From contig NZ_NFZQ01000002.1 of NCBI RefSeq assembly GCF_002165135.1, forward strand, positions 416,345 through 480,344: a stretch of DNA of 64,000 nucleotides, read 5' to 3'. Below are positions 1-11,400 of the stretch, in pieces; positions within the stretch are counted from its first letter, which is position 1; each line of letters begins with the position of its first letter. The notes beneath the pieces were generated by a model. The model ran no database searches. It was given only the letters and a program-made list of their open reading frames with translations, and was not told the DNA's origin. A program made the position numbers and the translations under genes. The stretch comes from Pseudomonas sp. SID14000. Its GTDB lineage: Bacteria > Pseudomonadota > Gammaproteobacteria > Pseudomonadales > Pseudomonadaceae.

Positions 1-498
1 TTCCCGCCAGCCATCCTGGTAATTCCCATCCGCCACACTCCATGGGTGCAGGGTCTGGATCACCAGCGCACCGCCGGGCGCCAGCAACGCATTCATCGCT
101 GCCAGCAGCGGGATGATGTCCTGCTGCAACAGGGCGAAGTTGGCACAGATAAGGTCATAGTCCTTGCCAACATAGGCCTGGGCCGCGGCCAGCTGTGCAT
201 AGCTGGCCAGGTGCACCTCGGCGGAACCCGCAGCGCGCGCGGCATCCACCAGCGTCCTGTCACCATCCACGCCTACTGCCTCGACACCACGGTCGCCCAG
301 CGCCCGCAGCAGCCAGCCTTCACCACAGCCCAGGTCGAGCACCCGTTCGGGCTGGCGGCCAAGGATGGTCAGCAGGATGGCCTGGTCGGTGACCTGGCGA
401 CGGCTGTCGATGGCGCCACTGCGCACCGCATCGATCCAGGACTGGGCGTTGTGCTGCCAGCTGTCGAGCAAGGCGTCTTCAGGGCTGCGCATGGTCAT
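1..498 (-). CDS. Class I SAM-dependent methyltransferase (partial, runs off left edge)
   Basis: Minus-strand open frame starting at an ATG at 498 (a second in-frame ATG lies at 492) and still open at base 1, so the C-terminus is missing. About 166 residues are visible. They contain the SAM-binding motif I (VLDLGCGEG, about residue 50), an acidic residue at the end of strand 2 (GVDGD), and later class I motifs (YDLICANFALLQQD and LLAPGGALVIQT). The substrate cannot be deduced. The gene lies only 43 bp downstream of the type I secretion operon on the same strand, with no terminator visible between them, so read-through is possible, but no functional link is shown. Confidence 0.85.
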   Translation of the reverse strand, partial: MTMRSPEDALLDSWQHNAQSWIDAVRSGAIDSRRQVTDQAILLTILGRQPERVLDLGCGEGWLLRALGDRGVEAVGVDGDRTLVDAARAAGSAEVHLASYAQLAAAQAYVGKDYDLICANFALLQQDIIPLLAAMNALLAPGGALVIQTLHPWSVADGNYQDGWRE

Positions 499-541
499 TT
501 CCGTTGGGCGGGCGATGCTTCACAGGGATACCGATTTGCAG

Positions 542-1870
542 TCAGTTGCTCACCACCAGCTCCGGCCCGAGGTAGTCGTTGATCTGGTCGATATCATCAT
601 CCCCCAGGCTGCCCACCGACGATGCCAGGCGCAACCGCGACATCAGGTAGTTCAGCTTCGCTTCGAACAGGTCATGCCGGGCGTCATACAGCAGCTCCTC
701 GGCATTGAGCACATCCGAGTTGGTGCTGGTGCCGCCTTCCTTGAAGCCCTTGCGGGCCGAAAGCAGCGAGCGTTCGTTGGACGCCACGGCCTTTTCCAGC
801 GCCTGGATGCGCAAGGCGCCACTCTGCACGCCGCGGTACTCGCGGGTGGTGCCGGAAATCACTTCCTGGCGCGTGGCGTCCAGTTCATCCAAGGCCTTGG
901 AACTGTTGGCACTGGCCTGGCGGGTGAGGGCACTGGTACCGCCTCCGCTGTACAGCGGAATGTTCAGTTCCAGCCCGATCGAGCTGTAGTGGTTGCGCTG
1001 GTTCAGTTCGGAAATCGACTGGCTGCTGCCGGCGGTGTAGCCCGCCACGAAATCCAGGGTCGGCCAGTGCCCGGCGCGGGCGCGCTTCACTTCTTCTTCG
1101 GCCAGCTCGTAGTTATGGCGGCGCGCATGAATCAACGGGCTGTCGGCCTGGGCCTTGACCAGCCAGTCCTGCAGGTTGCCAGGTATCAGCGGCGGTGTGT
1201 TGAAGCCTGGCTGCAAGGTGGTCAGAGACTGCGGGGTTTCACCGATGTATTCCTCCAGCTTGCGGCGGGCGTTGACCAGGTTGTCCTGGGCCTCGATCAG
1301 GTCGGCCTCGGCCAGGTCGCGGCGGGCCACCGACTCGTCGATGTCGGTGATGGTGCCGGCACCCAGCTCCATGCGCCGCTTCGCCGACGCCAGCTGCTCT
1401 TCGAAGGCATTCAGCTTGGCCTTGGCCAGGGTGATGGTTTCGCTGGCCAGCAGCACGTCGAAGTAGGCGTCGGCCAGGCGCACCGCGGCGTCCTGGCTCT
1501 TGGCGTCGAACACCGCCACGCTGTAGTCGGCACGTTGCTGGCCCTGACGGTATTCGGCCATCTTCTGCTTGTTGAACAGCGGTTGGCGCAAACGCACGTT
1601 GGCGCCCTTGGAGTCATAGTCCAGGTCACTGTCCCGGCCATTCTGACGCTGGCTGCCATTGACCTTGTTGAAGTAGCCCGCAGCGTTGATCTGTGGCAGC
1701 AAGCCGGCCTGGCCGATGGCGCGGTTCTCGCTGCCGGCTTCTTTCTCGTGCACCGCGGCGCGGTAGATCGGGCCCTGGTACTGCAGCAGGTCCCAGGCTT
1801 GTTTCAGGTCCATGGCACTGGTCTGTGCGGACAACCCCAACAGGCAAAGCATCAGGCACCGGTGATTCAT
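542..1870 (-). CDS. TolC-family outer-membrane factor of a type I secretion system
   Basis: A 442-residue protein with an N-terminal signal peptide (cleavage probably near residue 19, after TSA) and the two-fold repeated helical organisation of TolC-type outer-membrane efflux proteins. Examples are the pairs QPLFNKQKMAEYRQG and IPLYSGGGTSALTRQ, which follow matching beta-strand segments. It should form the trimeric outer-membrane channel through which substrates leave the cell. Its ATG directly follows the TGA of the adaptor gene (TGAATG), which indicates translational coupling. It is the last gene of the three-gene exporter operon. The closest named relatives by architecture are AprF/PrtF of protease secretion systems. 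Confidence 0.93.
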   Translation of the reverse strand: MNHRCLMLCLLGLSAQTSAMDLKQAWDLLQYQGPIYRAAVHEKEAGSENRAIGQAGLLPQINAAGYFNKVNGSQRQNGRDSDLDYDSKGANVRLRQPLFNKQKMAEYRQGQQRADYSVAVFDAKSQDAAVRLADAYFDVLLASETITLAKAKLNAFEEQLASAKRRMELGAGTITDIDESVARRDLAEADLIEAQDNLVNARRKLEEYIGETPQSLTTLQPGFNTPPLIPGNLQDWLVKAQADSPLIHARRHNYELAEEEVKRARAGHWPTLDFVAGYTAGSSQSISELNQRNHYSSIGLELNIPLYSGGGTSALTRQASANSSKALDELDATRQEVISGTTREYRGVQSGALRIQALEKAVASNERSLLSARKGFKEGGTSTNSDVLNAEELLYDARHDLFEAKLNYLMSRLRLASSVGSLGDDDIDQINDYLGPELVVSN

Positions 1871-3211
1871 TCACTGCTCCTTGAACGAGGCGTCCACGCG
1901 TTCGAGCATCGGTTTTAGCAGGTAGCTTAGCAGGTTGCGCTCGCCGGTCTTGATGGTGACGGTGGCCGGCATGCCGGGGCGGATGTGATTGCTACCCAGC
2001 AGGCCCATGCCGTCCTGCGTTACCTCCACCTGGGCCAGGTAGAACGGCTGTTTGCTTTCTTCGTCCATCAGTCGGTCGGCGGAGACGGTCTTGACCCGAC
2101 CCGGGATGTTTGGCGTTTGCGCATGGTTGAAGGCCGGGAAGGCGATGTCCACGTCCAGGCCCGGGACCATCTTGTCGATGGCCTGTACCGGGATCATCGC
2201 GTCGACCTGCAACGGTTGGTCGAGCGGCACCACCTCCATGATCTTGGCCCCAGGCTGGATGATGCCGCCGACCGTGGCGATGCTCAGGGCCTGGACCATG
2301 CCGTCGATCGGCGAGCGGATCACCGTATGGGTCACTTCGTAGTCCAGCGCGCGCAGGCGATCGGCCAGGGTGGTGTTCTCCTTGGCGGTATCGGTCAGCT
2401 GCGACTCCACTTCCTTGAGGTAGTCGTGCTGGCGTTGCAGCATGCGCAACTTGATTTCGGTGGCCTGGCTGCGTGTCCGGGCGATGTTGTTGAGGTTTTC
2501 GGCCTGGCCGGCAGACAGGTCGGCATTGTTGCGCTCCAGCTCCAGCAGGCGGTTGCGTGGTACATAGCCTTCTGCGGCCAGCACGCGAGTACCTTGCAGC
2601 TCCTGGTTGAGGAAGCCGATCTGCGAGGCGCGGGCGCCGTACACCTGCTGCAGGCCCTTGAGCTGCACCGAAGTGGCGGCCAGGTTTTCTTCGAGGATGC
2701 TCAGCTCACCGGCCAGGGCGGCGCGGCGGGTGTCCAGCAGGCGCTGTTGCAGGTTCATGGCTGCCAGCAGGCGCGGGTCGTTGCCATAGTGCTTGAGCAG
2801 GGCTGGGTCGAAGGTGACCTTGTCGCGGCCATCGCGCTCGGCTTCCAGGCGGTTTTCCACGGTCTTGCTGACAATGTACTGGGCACTGACTGCGCCCTGT
2901 TCGGCCACCGCGCGCAGGGCATCGAGGCGTACCACCTCCTGGCCTTTCTTCACCACATCGCCTTCGCGCACCAGGATCGCCTCGACTGTACCGCCGGTCA
3001 GGTGCTGCACCGCCTTGCGGTTGCTGGTTACCTTGACCGTGCCGGTGGCGACTACCCCGGCATCCAGGGGCGCCAGGCACGACCACAGCAGGAAGCCGCC
3101 AAAGCCGGCGATGACCATCCATACGCCCCAGCGTGCCGGCCGGCCCATGTCCAGGTCGATCTCGTTGCGGGCCTCGGCGGGAATCAATTCGGTGTGTTGG
3201 GTCATCTGCAT
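1871..3211 (-). CDS. HlyD-family periplasmic adaptor (membrane fusion protein) of the type I secretion system
   Basis: A 446-residue membrane fusion protein of the AprE/PrtE/HlyD type. A short cytosolic N-terminus is followed by one transmembrane helix (about residues 28-48, GVWMVIAGFGGFLLWSCLAP). Next come a split biotinyl-lipoyl-like domain (GTVEAILVREGDVVKKGQ and VIRSPIDGMVQAL), a long coiled-coil hairpin between them, and a C-terminal beta-barrel domain (IRPGMPATVTIKTGER). It links the inner-membrane ABC exporter to the TolC channel. A second possible ATG is two codons downstream. The gene is six bases from the exporter gene and abuts the channel gene, so all three are one operon. Confidence 0.95.
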   Translation of the reverse strand: MQMTQHTELIPAEARNEIDLDMGRPARWGVWMVIAGFGGFLLWSCLAPLDAGVVATGTVKVTSNRKAVQHLTGGTVEAILVREGDVVKKGQEVVRLDALRAVAEQGAVSAQYIVSKTVENRLEAERDGRDKVTFDPALLKHYGNDPRLLAAMNLQQRLLDTRRAALAGELSILEENLAATSVQLKGLQQVYGARASQIGFLNQELQGTRVLAAEGYVPRNRLLELERNNADLSAGQAENLNNIARTRSQATEIKLRMLQRQHDYLKEVESQLTDTAKENTTLADRLRALDYEVTHTVIRSPIDGMVQALSIATVGGIIQPGAKIMEVVPLDQPLQVDAMIPVQAIDKMVPGLDVDIAFPAFNHAQTPNIPGRVKTVSADRLMDEESKQPFYLAQVEVTQDGMGLLGSNHIRPGMPATVTIKTGERNLLSYLLKPMLERVDASFKEQ

Positions 3212-3217
3212 GATCGG

Positions 3218-4954
3218 TCACTCCCGTAATTTTACCGACGCCAGCGGCGCAGCGGTCGCTGTCGGGATCACGCTCGCCTTGCGCAGTGCCGCGAACACTT
3301 CGTCGCGGCTACCGAGCATGTGTACAGCGCCATCACGCAGCATCAGCACCTTGTCGACCGCGCACAGCACATTGGGCCGGTGGGAAATCAGGATTACCGT
3401 GGCCCCGCGGGCCTTGAGTTCTGCCAGTGCATCGACCAGGGCCTTTTCGCCAACGTCATCGAGGTTGGCGTTGGGCTCGTCCAGCACTACCAGGTTCGGC
3501 TCGCCATACAGCGCACGGGCCAGGGCAATGCGTTGCTTCTGGCCACCGGACAGCGGGCTGCCGTCGGCTGCCAGGCGGGTATCGTAGCCCTGCGGGAAGC
3601 GCAGGATCATGTCGTGCACGCCGCTGCTGCGGGCAGCGCGGATCACTGCCTCGCTGTCCACTTCGGCGAAGCGTGCGATGTTCTCGGCGATGGTGCCCTC
3701 GAACAACTCCACATCCTGCGGCAGGTAGCCAAGCCAGGGGCCAAGTTCGGCCTTGTTCCAGGTGAAGATGTCGGCGCCGTCCAGGCGTACTTTGCCGGCC
3801 TGGGTCGGCCAAACGCCTACCAGCAGGCGGGCGAGGGTGGACTTGCCCGAGGCCGAAGGGCCGATGATGCCCAGGCTTTCACCCGGGACCAGGCTGAAGC
3901 TGACCCCGCGCACGATATTGTTGCTGGTGCCGGGGGCACCGGCGATCACGTTTTCCACGGCCAGCATGCCCATCGGCCTTTGCAGTGACATGCTCGGTGG
4001 CCGCTGTGGGAAGTCGCCCAGCAGGTCGTTGAGCCGGCCCCAGGCGGAACGGCAGCCCAGCAGTTGCTTCCACGCGGCGATCACCTGTTCTACCGGGGCC
4101 AGGGCACGGCCAGTGAGGATCGAGCAGGCGATCATCATGCCAGGGGTGATCTTGCCCTCGATCGCCAGCAGTGCGCCGGCGCCGAGAATCACCGACTGCA
4201 AGGTAATGCGCACGAAGCGTCCGGTGCTGCTGATCAGCGCGGCGCGGTCGGAGGCCAGGGTCTGCATCTGCAGGATGCGCAAGTGGCCCTGGTACCAGCG
4301 CTTGCCGATCGCCGGCAGCATGCCCATGGCTTCGATCACTTCGGCGTTGCGCAGGTTGTTGTTGGCGTAGCTGGCTGACGACAGGGCGGCCTGGTTGGCC
4401 TCGGCCAAGGGTTTTTGCGTGGCTTTCTCGGTGAGGTAGGCCAGGCCCACCAGAATCAGCGAGCCGATCAGCGTGATCAGCCCCAGCAGTGGGTGGATCA
4501 GGTAGCTGACCAGCAGGTAGATCGGCGTCCAGGGGGCATCGAAGAAGGCGAACAGGCCGTTGCCGGTCAGAAACTGCCGCACCTGCGCCAGGTCCTGCAG
4601 GGCCTGGGCCGGGTTGCCACCGGCGCGGCTCAGGTTGCGCTCGAAGGCGGCGCTGAAGATGCGTCGGTTGAGGTCCATGTCGAGGAAGTTGCCCACTCGG
4701 ATCAGTACGCGGGTGCGGACCATCTCCAGGGCCGACATCAGCATGAACAAGCCGATCACCAGCAGGGTGAGCATCGTCAGGGTGGTGACGTTGCGGCTGA
4801 CCAGGGCGCGATCGTACACCTGCAACATATAAATAGCTGGCGTCAACATCATGACGTTTATGACGCCGCTGAAGGCGGCCAAGGCAAAAAAGCTGCGGCG
4901 CAGGCGGAACAGCACGTCGGCCAGCTCGGAACGAGTGCGTGGTGGCTTGTGCAT
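3218..4954 (-). CDS. Type I secretion ABC exporter (PrtD/AprD-like permease-ATPase)
   Basis: A 578-residue half-transporter. The N-terminal half holds the ABC exporter membrane domain. The C-terminal ATPase has Walker A (GPSASGKST, about residue 360), the signature LSGGQKQR (about residue 467) and Walker B (LVVLDEPNANLD, about residue 487), followed by the switch histidine (ISHR). No N-terminal C39 peptidase or C39-like domain is present, which is typical of the PrtD/AprD class that exports RTX proteins with an uncleaved C-terminal signal. A strong ribosome site (AGGGAGG) precedes the ATG. First gene of the exporter operon, transcribed away from the giant RTX peroxidase gene, which is the obvious substrate. 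Confidence 0.95.
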   Translation of the reverse strand: MHKPPRTRSELADVLFRLRRSFFALAAFSGVINVMMLTPAIYMLQVYDRALVSRNVTTLTMLTLLVIGLFMLMSALEMVRTRVLIRVGNFLDMDLNRRIFSAAFERNLSRAGGNPAQALQDLAQVRQFLTGNGLFAFFDAPWTPIYLLVSYLIHPLLGLITLIGSLILVGLAYLTEKATQKPLAEANQAALSSASYANNNLRNAEVIEAMGMLPAIGKRWYQGHLRILQMQTLASDRAALISSTGRFVRITLQSVILGAGALLAIEGKITPGMMIACSILTGRALAPVEQVIAAWKQLLGCRSAWGRLNDLLGDFPQRPPSMSLQRPMGMLAVENVIAGAPGTSNNIVRGVSFSLVPGESLGIIGPSASGKSTLARLLVGVWPTQAGKVRLDGADIFTWNKAELGPWLGYLPQDVELFEGTIAENIARFAEVDSEAVIRAARSSGVHDMILRFPQGYDTRLAADGSPLSGGQKQRIALARALYGEPNLVVLDEPNANLDDVGEKALVDALAELKARGATVILISHRPNVLCAVDKVLMLRDGAVHMLGSRDEVFAALRKASVIPTATAAPLASVKLRE

Positions 4955-5497
4955 CGGGGCCCTCCCTTTATCACCATTCGGGAAGCCCTTGCGGCGCCCC
5001 GTGCAGCGGTAATCGTGGCTTCTGGTTGGCTCGCAGGCGGATCGCTCTTATGGCGGATGCTCCAAAACGCTGCGCTGCTCCCACATGCTGGAGCGTAGGT
5101 TGCAGCGACATACACGGTAATATCGTTTCGCTCTATAAAGTCTTTTAAGTTTTCATAAGTGCCAATAAAACAGCCATTTGCATCGCATTATCATCGGGCG
5201 ATGATATTTTCGACGAAATATTGACAAGCTTTTCGCCTGCGACTTTAGTTCTGAAGTATTCGGGCCCTGTGCGAGCTGGGGTCGATGCATGTGCGTTACA
5301 GCTGTATCGCATGCTTAACAAGGCCCCCGGACAGCGGGTGCCGGCTTGCGATGATGAGGCCAGTGGGGCCTGCACAAGCGTGTTGTGCCCGCTACGCCTG
5401 GAACACCGAACCAGTATCTGCGCACGTCAACACTGACTGGGCGTGGGAAGGACCCTGTTGCCCTGTGTCATCTCCGGACAGATCGAGGGCAATAGAA
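4955..5497. promoter_or_regulatory. Divergent intergenic region between exporter operon and pepA
   Basis: 543 bp without a convincing gene. The segment from about 5110 to 5230 is clearly more AT-rich than the surroundings and should hold the promoters of both divergent units. Open frames on the plus strand continuous with the peroxidase gene exist, but the region has no coding character and there is a better start at 5498. I see no clear operator palindrome. Confidence 0.6.
5221..5249 (+). promoter_or_regulatory. Candidate sigma-70 promoter for pepA
   Basis: A perfect -35 hexamer TTGACA (5221-5226) is followed after 17 bp by TTTAGT (5244-5249), a 4/6 match to the -10 consensus. It points towards the peroxidase gene and would leave a leader of about 240 nt. 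Sequence match only. Confidence 0.4.
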
Positions 5498-8400
5498 ATG
5501 GCAGATTTCAGCAAGTCGGACCTGGAGTTCATCCTCCAGCAGATTTTCATCGCCGAAGCCCACGCCGATGGCGCCAGCCTGATCGACCTGCTGCCCAACA
5601 GCCAGGTGCCCTTCGGCCTGCGTACCGTGGACGGCAGCTACAACAACCTGGTGACCGGGCAGAGCGAGTTCGGCGCCGCCGACAACTCGTTCCTGCGTCT
5701 GCTCAGTCCCTCCTTCAGCGGCGACTATGCCAGCAGCGGCACGGTCATCGACTCGCAACCACGCACCATCAGCAACCTGATCGTCGACCAGACGGCGAAC
5801 AACCCGGCCGCGGTCGAAGCCAATGGTGGCGCCGCCCCGGTGATAAGCCCCGGCATCGACGGAGTATTCGGTACCGCTGACGACAAGGAAGTGTTCTTCA
5901 TCCCCAACGTGTCGCCCGACGTCGGCCTGACCGCCGGCTTCAACGCCTGGATGACCTTCTTCGGGCAGTTCTTCGACCACGGTCTGGACCTGGTGACCAA
6001 GAGCAGCACCGACTTCGTGTTCATTCCGCTGCAACCGGACGACCCGCTGTTCGTTGAGGGCAGCCCGACCAACTTCATGGTGCTGTCGCGGGCCGTGCGT
6101 ACCGCAGGCGCCGATGGTGTGGTGGGTACCGCCGACGATGGCCAGACCAACACCACCTCGCCGTTTGTCGACCAGAGCCAGACCTACAGTTCGCACCCCT
6201 CGCACCAGGTATTCCTGCGTGAGTACACGCTCAACGCCGCAGGCGACCCGGTAACCACCGGGCGGCTGATCACCAACCGTGACCTGGGCGCCGATGGCCG
6301 CTTCGGCACCGCCGACGATGGCAATGGCGAAAGCGGTGGCATGGCCACCTGGGCAGTGGTCAAGGCTCAGGCCCGCGACCTGCTCGGCATCAACCTGACC
6401 GACGCCGACGTGCACAGCGTGCCGCTGCTGGCCACCGACCCCTACGGCAACTTCCTGCGCGGGCCCAACGGCATGCCGCAGGTGGTGATGCGCGTGAACA
6501 ATGGCGCCGACGGCATCGCCGGTACCGCCGACGACGTCACCACGCTGGTCGAAGGCAACCGCGACGCGCCGATCAGCCTGGCCAATGCCGTGAGCACCGG
6601 GCATGGCTTCCTTGACGACATCGCGCACAACGCTGCACCGGTGATCGTGAACGGTGTGCTGCAGGCCGACGCCGACACCGCCGTGGGCAACGCGCAACCG
6701 GTGGGGCCGGGCGGCAACAACCTGACCTACGACAACGAACTGCTCGACGCTCACTACATCGCTGGTGACGGTCGGGTGAACGAAAACATCGGCCTGACCG
6801 CCGTGCACCACGTGTTCCACTCCGAGCACAACCGCCTGGTACAGCAGACCAAGGACACCTTGCTGGCCGCCGGTGACCTGGCGTTCCTCAACCAATGGCT
6901 GATCGATGATGTTGCTGCCATCCCCACCACGCCCGCCGAAATCGCCGCGCTGGTATGGGACGGCGAGCGGCTGTTCCAGGCCGCCAAGTTCGGCACCGAA
7001 ATGCAGTATCAGCACTTGGTGTTCGAAGAGTTCGCCCGCACCATCCAGCCGCAGATCGACGAATTCCTCGCCCCCAACGGCTACGACACCTCGATCGACC
7101 CGGCCATCCTCGCCGAGTTCGCCCACGTGGTTTACCGCTTCGGCCACTCGATGCTGACCGAAACCGTCGACCGTTTCGACCCGGCGTTCAACCCGGTATC
7201 CGGCGACCCGACCAACCCCGACCAGCAGCTTGGCCTGATAGCCGCCTTCCTCAACCCGCTGGCATTCGCTGGCAGTGGTGCGACTGCCGACGAGGCTGCC
7301 GGCGCGATCATCCGCGGCGTCACCCGCCAGCTGGGCAACGAAATCGACGAGTTCGTCACCGAGGCGTTGCGCAACAACCTGCTTGGCCTGCCGCTGGACC
7401 TGCCCGCGCTGAACATCGCCCGAGGGCGTGACACCGGCATTCCCACCCTGAACGAGGCGCGCCGCGATTTCTACGCCATGACCGGCGACAGCCAGCTCAA
7501 GCCTTACATCAGCTGGGCCGACCTTGCCGATCACCTCAAGCACCCGGCGTCGCTGATCAACTTCATTGCCGCCTACGGCACCCACGCCACCATCACCGGG
7601 GCGGACACCGAAGCGGCCAAGCGCGCCGCTGCCGTAGCACTGGTGCTCGGCGGTGACGGCGCGCCTGCGGACCGCCTGGACTTCCTCAACGGTACCGGCG
7701 CCTATGCCAATGTGACACTGGTCGGCGCGGACGGCATCGCCGGCACTGCCGACGACATCACTGGCGTGACCGTGACCGGTGTCGATGACATCGATTTCTG
7801 GGTCGGCGGCCTGGCCGAGCAGAAAATGCCATTCGGCGGCATGCTCGGTTCCACCTTCAACTTCGTCTTCGAAACCCAGCTGGAAGCCCTGCAGAACGGC
7901 GACCGGTTCTACTACCTGGCGCGCACCGCGGGCATGAACTTTGGCACTGAACTGGAGAACAACTCCTTTGCCAAGCTGATCATGCGCAACTCCGATGTCA
8001 CGCACCTGTCCAATACCGTGTTCCTCACACCGACCTTCACCCTTGAGGTGGACCAGGCTAACCAGTTCACCGGGCTGGGCGCAGATGGCCGGGCCGACCC
8101 GACGGGCGGCATCATGATCAACGGCGTCGAAGTGGTGCCGCTGGTGATCCGTGACAACCCCGATACCGTGGGGCCAGACAGCAACTACCTGCACTACACC
8201 GGTGAGGATCACGTGGTTCTGGGTGGTACCGCGGCCGACGACATCATTGTTGCTGGCGAGGGCGACGACACGGTGTATGGCGACGGCGGCAACGACACCC
8301 TGGAAGGCGGCGCCGGCAACGATGCGGTACTGGGCGGTGCCGGTGACGACATCATCACCGACTCGTTCGGCGACAACCGCCTGGAAGGCAACGACGGCAA

Positions 8401-11400
8401 CGACGTGATCGTCGTTGGCAGCATGCTGGTGGGCGGCAACCTGATCCTGGGTGGCAACGGCCAGGACTTCATCATCACCACCGAAGACATCAGCACCACC
8501 TTCGGCGGCCAAGGGGATGACTTCATCCTCGGAGCCAAGACCAACCTGCCGCCTACCGGCAACGAGGGTGACGACTGGATCGAGAGGGGCACCCAGGACG
8601 GCGCGCCCGGCGACAACTTTGCACCGCTGCTGGGTGACGAAGTGATCGGCAACGACATCTTCGTCGGTGGCGGTGGCTTCGACGAGATGATCGGCGAGGG
8701 CGGCGACGACATCTTCGTCGGCAGTGACGCCCAGGACAAGATGGATGGCATGTCCGGTTTCGACTGGATCATCAACAAGAATGACCAGGTTGGCGTCACC
8801 GTCGACCTGACCCTGGCCGCGCTGGCCCAACCCCATGGCAACGCACCGCCCCAGAACACTGGTGTGTTCCAGCCGGTAGGCGCTTCGCCAGCCTCAATCC
8901 TCGACCGCTTCGCCGAGGTCGAGGGTGTGTCCGGTTCGAACTTCGCCGACGTGCTCAAGGGCGACAACGTCGATGCCGTGACCATCCTCAACCATGGCGG
9001 AGCCACCGGCAGTGCCTTGACCAACGTTGCGCTGATCCGGGGTCTGCAACAGTTCCTGGCAGACGCCGGGTTGCCAACCACCGGCTTTGCCACTGGCAAC
9101 ATCATGCTCGGTGGCAACGGCAGCGACCTGATCGAAGGCCGTGGCGGTGATGACCTGATCGACGGCGACAAGTGGCTCAATGTGCGCATCGCCGTGTACG
9201 CGCCGGAAGACGTCAACCACACCGGCCCTGAGATCGCCAGCTTCGACAGCATGGTCGACATGATTCCGTTCATGCTCGACCGTACCTACAGCCCCGGCCA
9301 GCTGAAGGCCGTGCGGGAAATCCTGCCCGGCACCTCGACCGGTGGCGCGGCCTTCGACACGGCCGTGTTCTCCGGCTTGCAGAATGAGTACGTGGTCACC
9401 CAGAACACCCGTGGCACCGCTGATACCAGCGACGATGTGTGGACCGTGACCGATACCGTGGACGGTCGCGATGGTGTCGATACGCTGTTGCACATCGAAC
9501 GTCTGCAGTTCTCCGACGGCCAGCGCGTACTGGTGGAAGGGCTGAATGCGCAGCCTACCGGCAGCCCGGCCATTACCGACGGCAACGGCGGTGCGATCAC
9601 CGTGGGCGATGTCCTTACGGTAAACGTGGCTGGCGTGCTGGATGCCGACAACATCAGCGCCGGTAACCCACTGGGCACGCTCGCCGACCGTTCGGTGTCG
9701 TACTACTGGCAGTTCGAGGCTACTCCGGGCAGTGGCGTGTTCGAAGACATCATCCTGCTGCCGGCAGGCGACCTGGCGTTCCAGAGCGCCGACGGCACCA
9801 CGTTCAAGGTGTCGCCAGACCTGGCCGGGCTGGCCCTGCGGGTCAAGGCGATCTACCAGGACGCCCACGGCACTACCGAAGTGCTGTTCTCCCAGCCCAC
9901 CGCCGTGGTGCAGCCGGGCGCGCCTGTGGTACCGACGCCGGCCACGCCGGTGGTGGATGCCACTGCAGGCGGTCCGGGCCTGAACATGGTGCGCTCCGAC
10001 CTCAACTTCATCCTCGACCAGATCAGGATCGCCGAGGCCGACGCCAACGGGGCTGACATCCTCTCGCTGCTGCCCAACATTCGTTCGGCGCTGGGCCTGC
10101 GCACGGTGGATGGCTCGAACAACAACCTGATGAACCTCAACGGCATCAACAACACCGAGTTTGGTGCCGCCGACAATGTCTTCCCACGAGTGACCGACCC
10201 GGTGTTCAACCCGGCTGAAGGTGCACCGGCCGGCTTCTTCGGTCCTGGTTCGCCGGCCATTCCGGGCTCGTCGTACGAGCAGACCAGCGGTCCGGTGTTC
10301 GACTCGCAGCCGCGCACCATCAGCAACCTGATCGTCGACCAGACCTCCAACAACCCGGCGGCCTATGCCACCGCATACGACCCGGGTGTGGACGGCGTGC
10401 TCAACTTCGGCGCCGTGGGCAACGACGACGTGCTCAAGGACGGCGTGCGCATCGTCGCCAGCCCGGGCCTGGACGGCCAGTTCGGCACCGCCGACGACCA
10501 CGACGTGTACCTGTTCGAGAACACCGCCGCCGATGCTGGCCTGTCCGCGCCGTTCAACGCCTGGATGACCTTCTTCGGGCAGTTCTTCGACCATGGCCTG
10601 GACCTGGTCACCAAAGGGGGCTCGGGCACCATCTACATCCCGCTGCAACCGGATGACCCGCTGTACGTGGAGGGCGGTTTCACCAACTTCATGGTGGTGA
10701 CCCGTGCCACCAACCTGCCTGGGCCAGATGGCATCCTCGGTAACGCCGACGATATTCACGAGCACACCAACACCACCACGCCATTCGTGGACCAGAACCA
10801 GACCTACAGCTCGCACCCTTCGCACCAGGTGTTCCTGCGCTCCTATCTGATGACCGACGCTGGCCCGGTTGCCACTGGCCGGTTGATCACCAACCGTGAC
10901 CTGGGTGCAGATGGCAAGTACGGTACCGCGGACGATACGGAAATCGGTGGCATGGCGACCTGGAAAGTGGTCAAGGCCCAGGCCCGTGACCTGCTTGGCA
11001 TCAACCTGACCGATGCCGATGTCGACAACGTGCCGCTGCTGGCTACTGACGCCTACGGCAACTTCATCAAGGGGCCGAACGGCTTCCCTATGGTGGTGAT
11101 GAAAGGGGCTGACGGCATTGCCGGCACTGCCGATGACGAGCAGATCGAGGGCAACCCGCTGGCGCCGATCGACCTGACCAACGCCGTACGCACCGGTCAC
11201 CAGTTCCTTGCCGACATTGCCCACAATGCCGTGCCGGTGTTCAGTAATGGCGTGCTGGTACCTGATGCCGATACCGATGCGGGCAATGCCGTGCCAGTGA
11301 ACCCGCAGACCGGTGCCAACCTGGCCTACGACAACGAACTGCTCGATGCGCACTACATCGCCGGCGACGGCCGGGTCAACGAGAACATCGGCCTGACCGC

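Noticed and set aside
5285..5497. Upstream ATG that would extend PepA by 71 residues
   Set aside because: The extension is Cys- and Arg-rich without family similarity, and a good ribosome site plus family homology start at 5498.
5468..8836. Open frame of over 1100 codons on the minus strand opposite pepA (and a similar one at 8894-12190 and 12215-14896)
   Set aside because: These are antisense shadows caused by high GC at third positions of pepA. They have no ribosome sites and their translations resemble no family.
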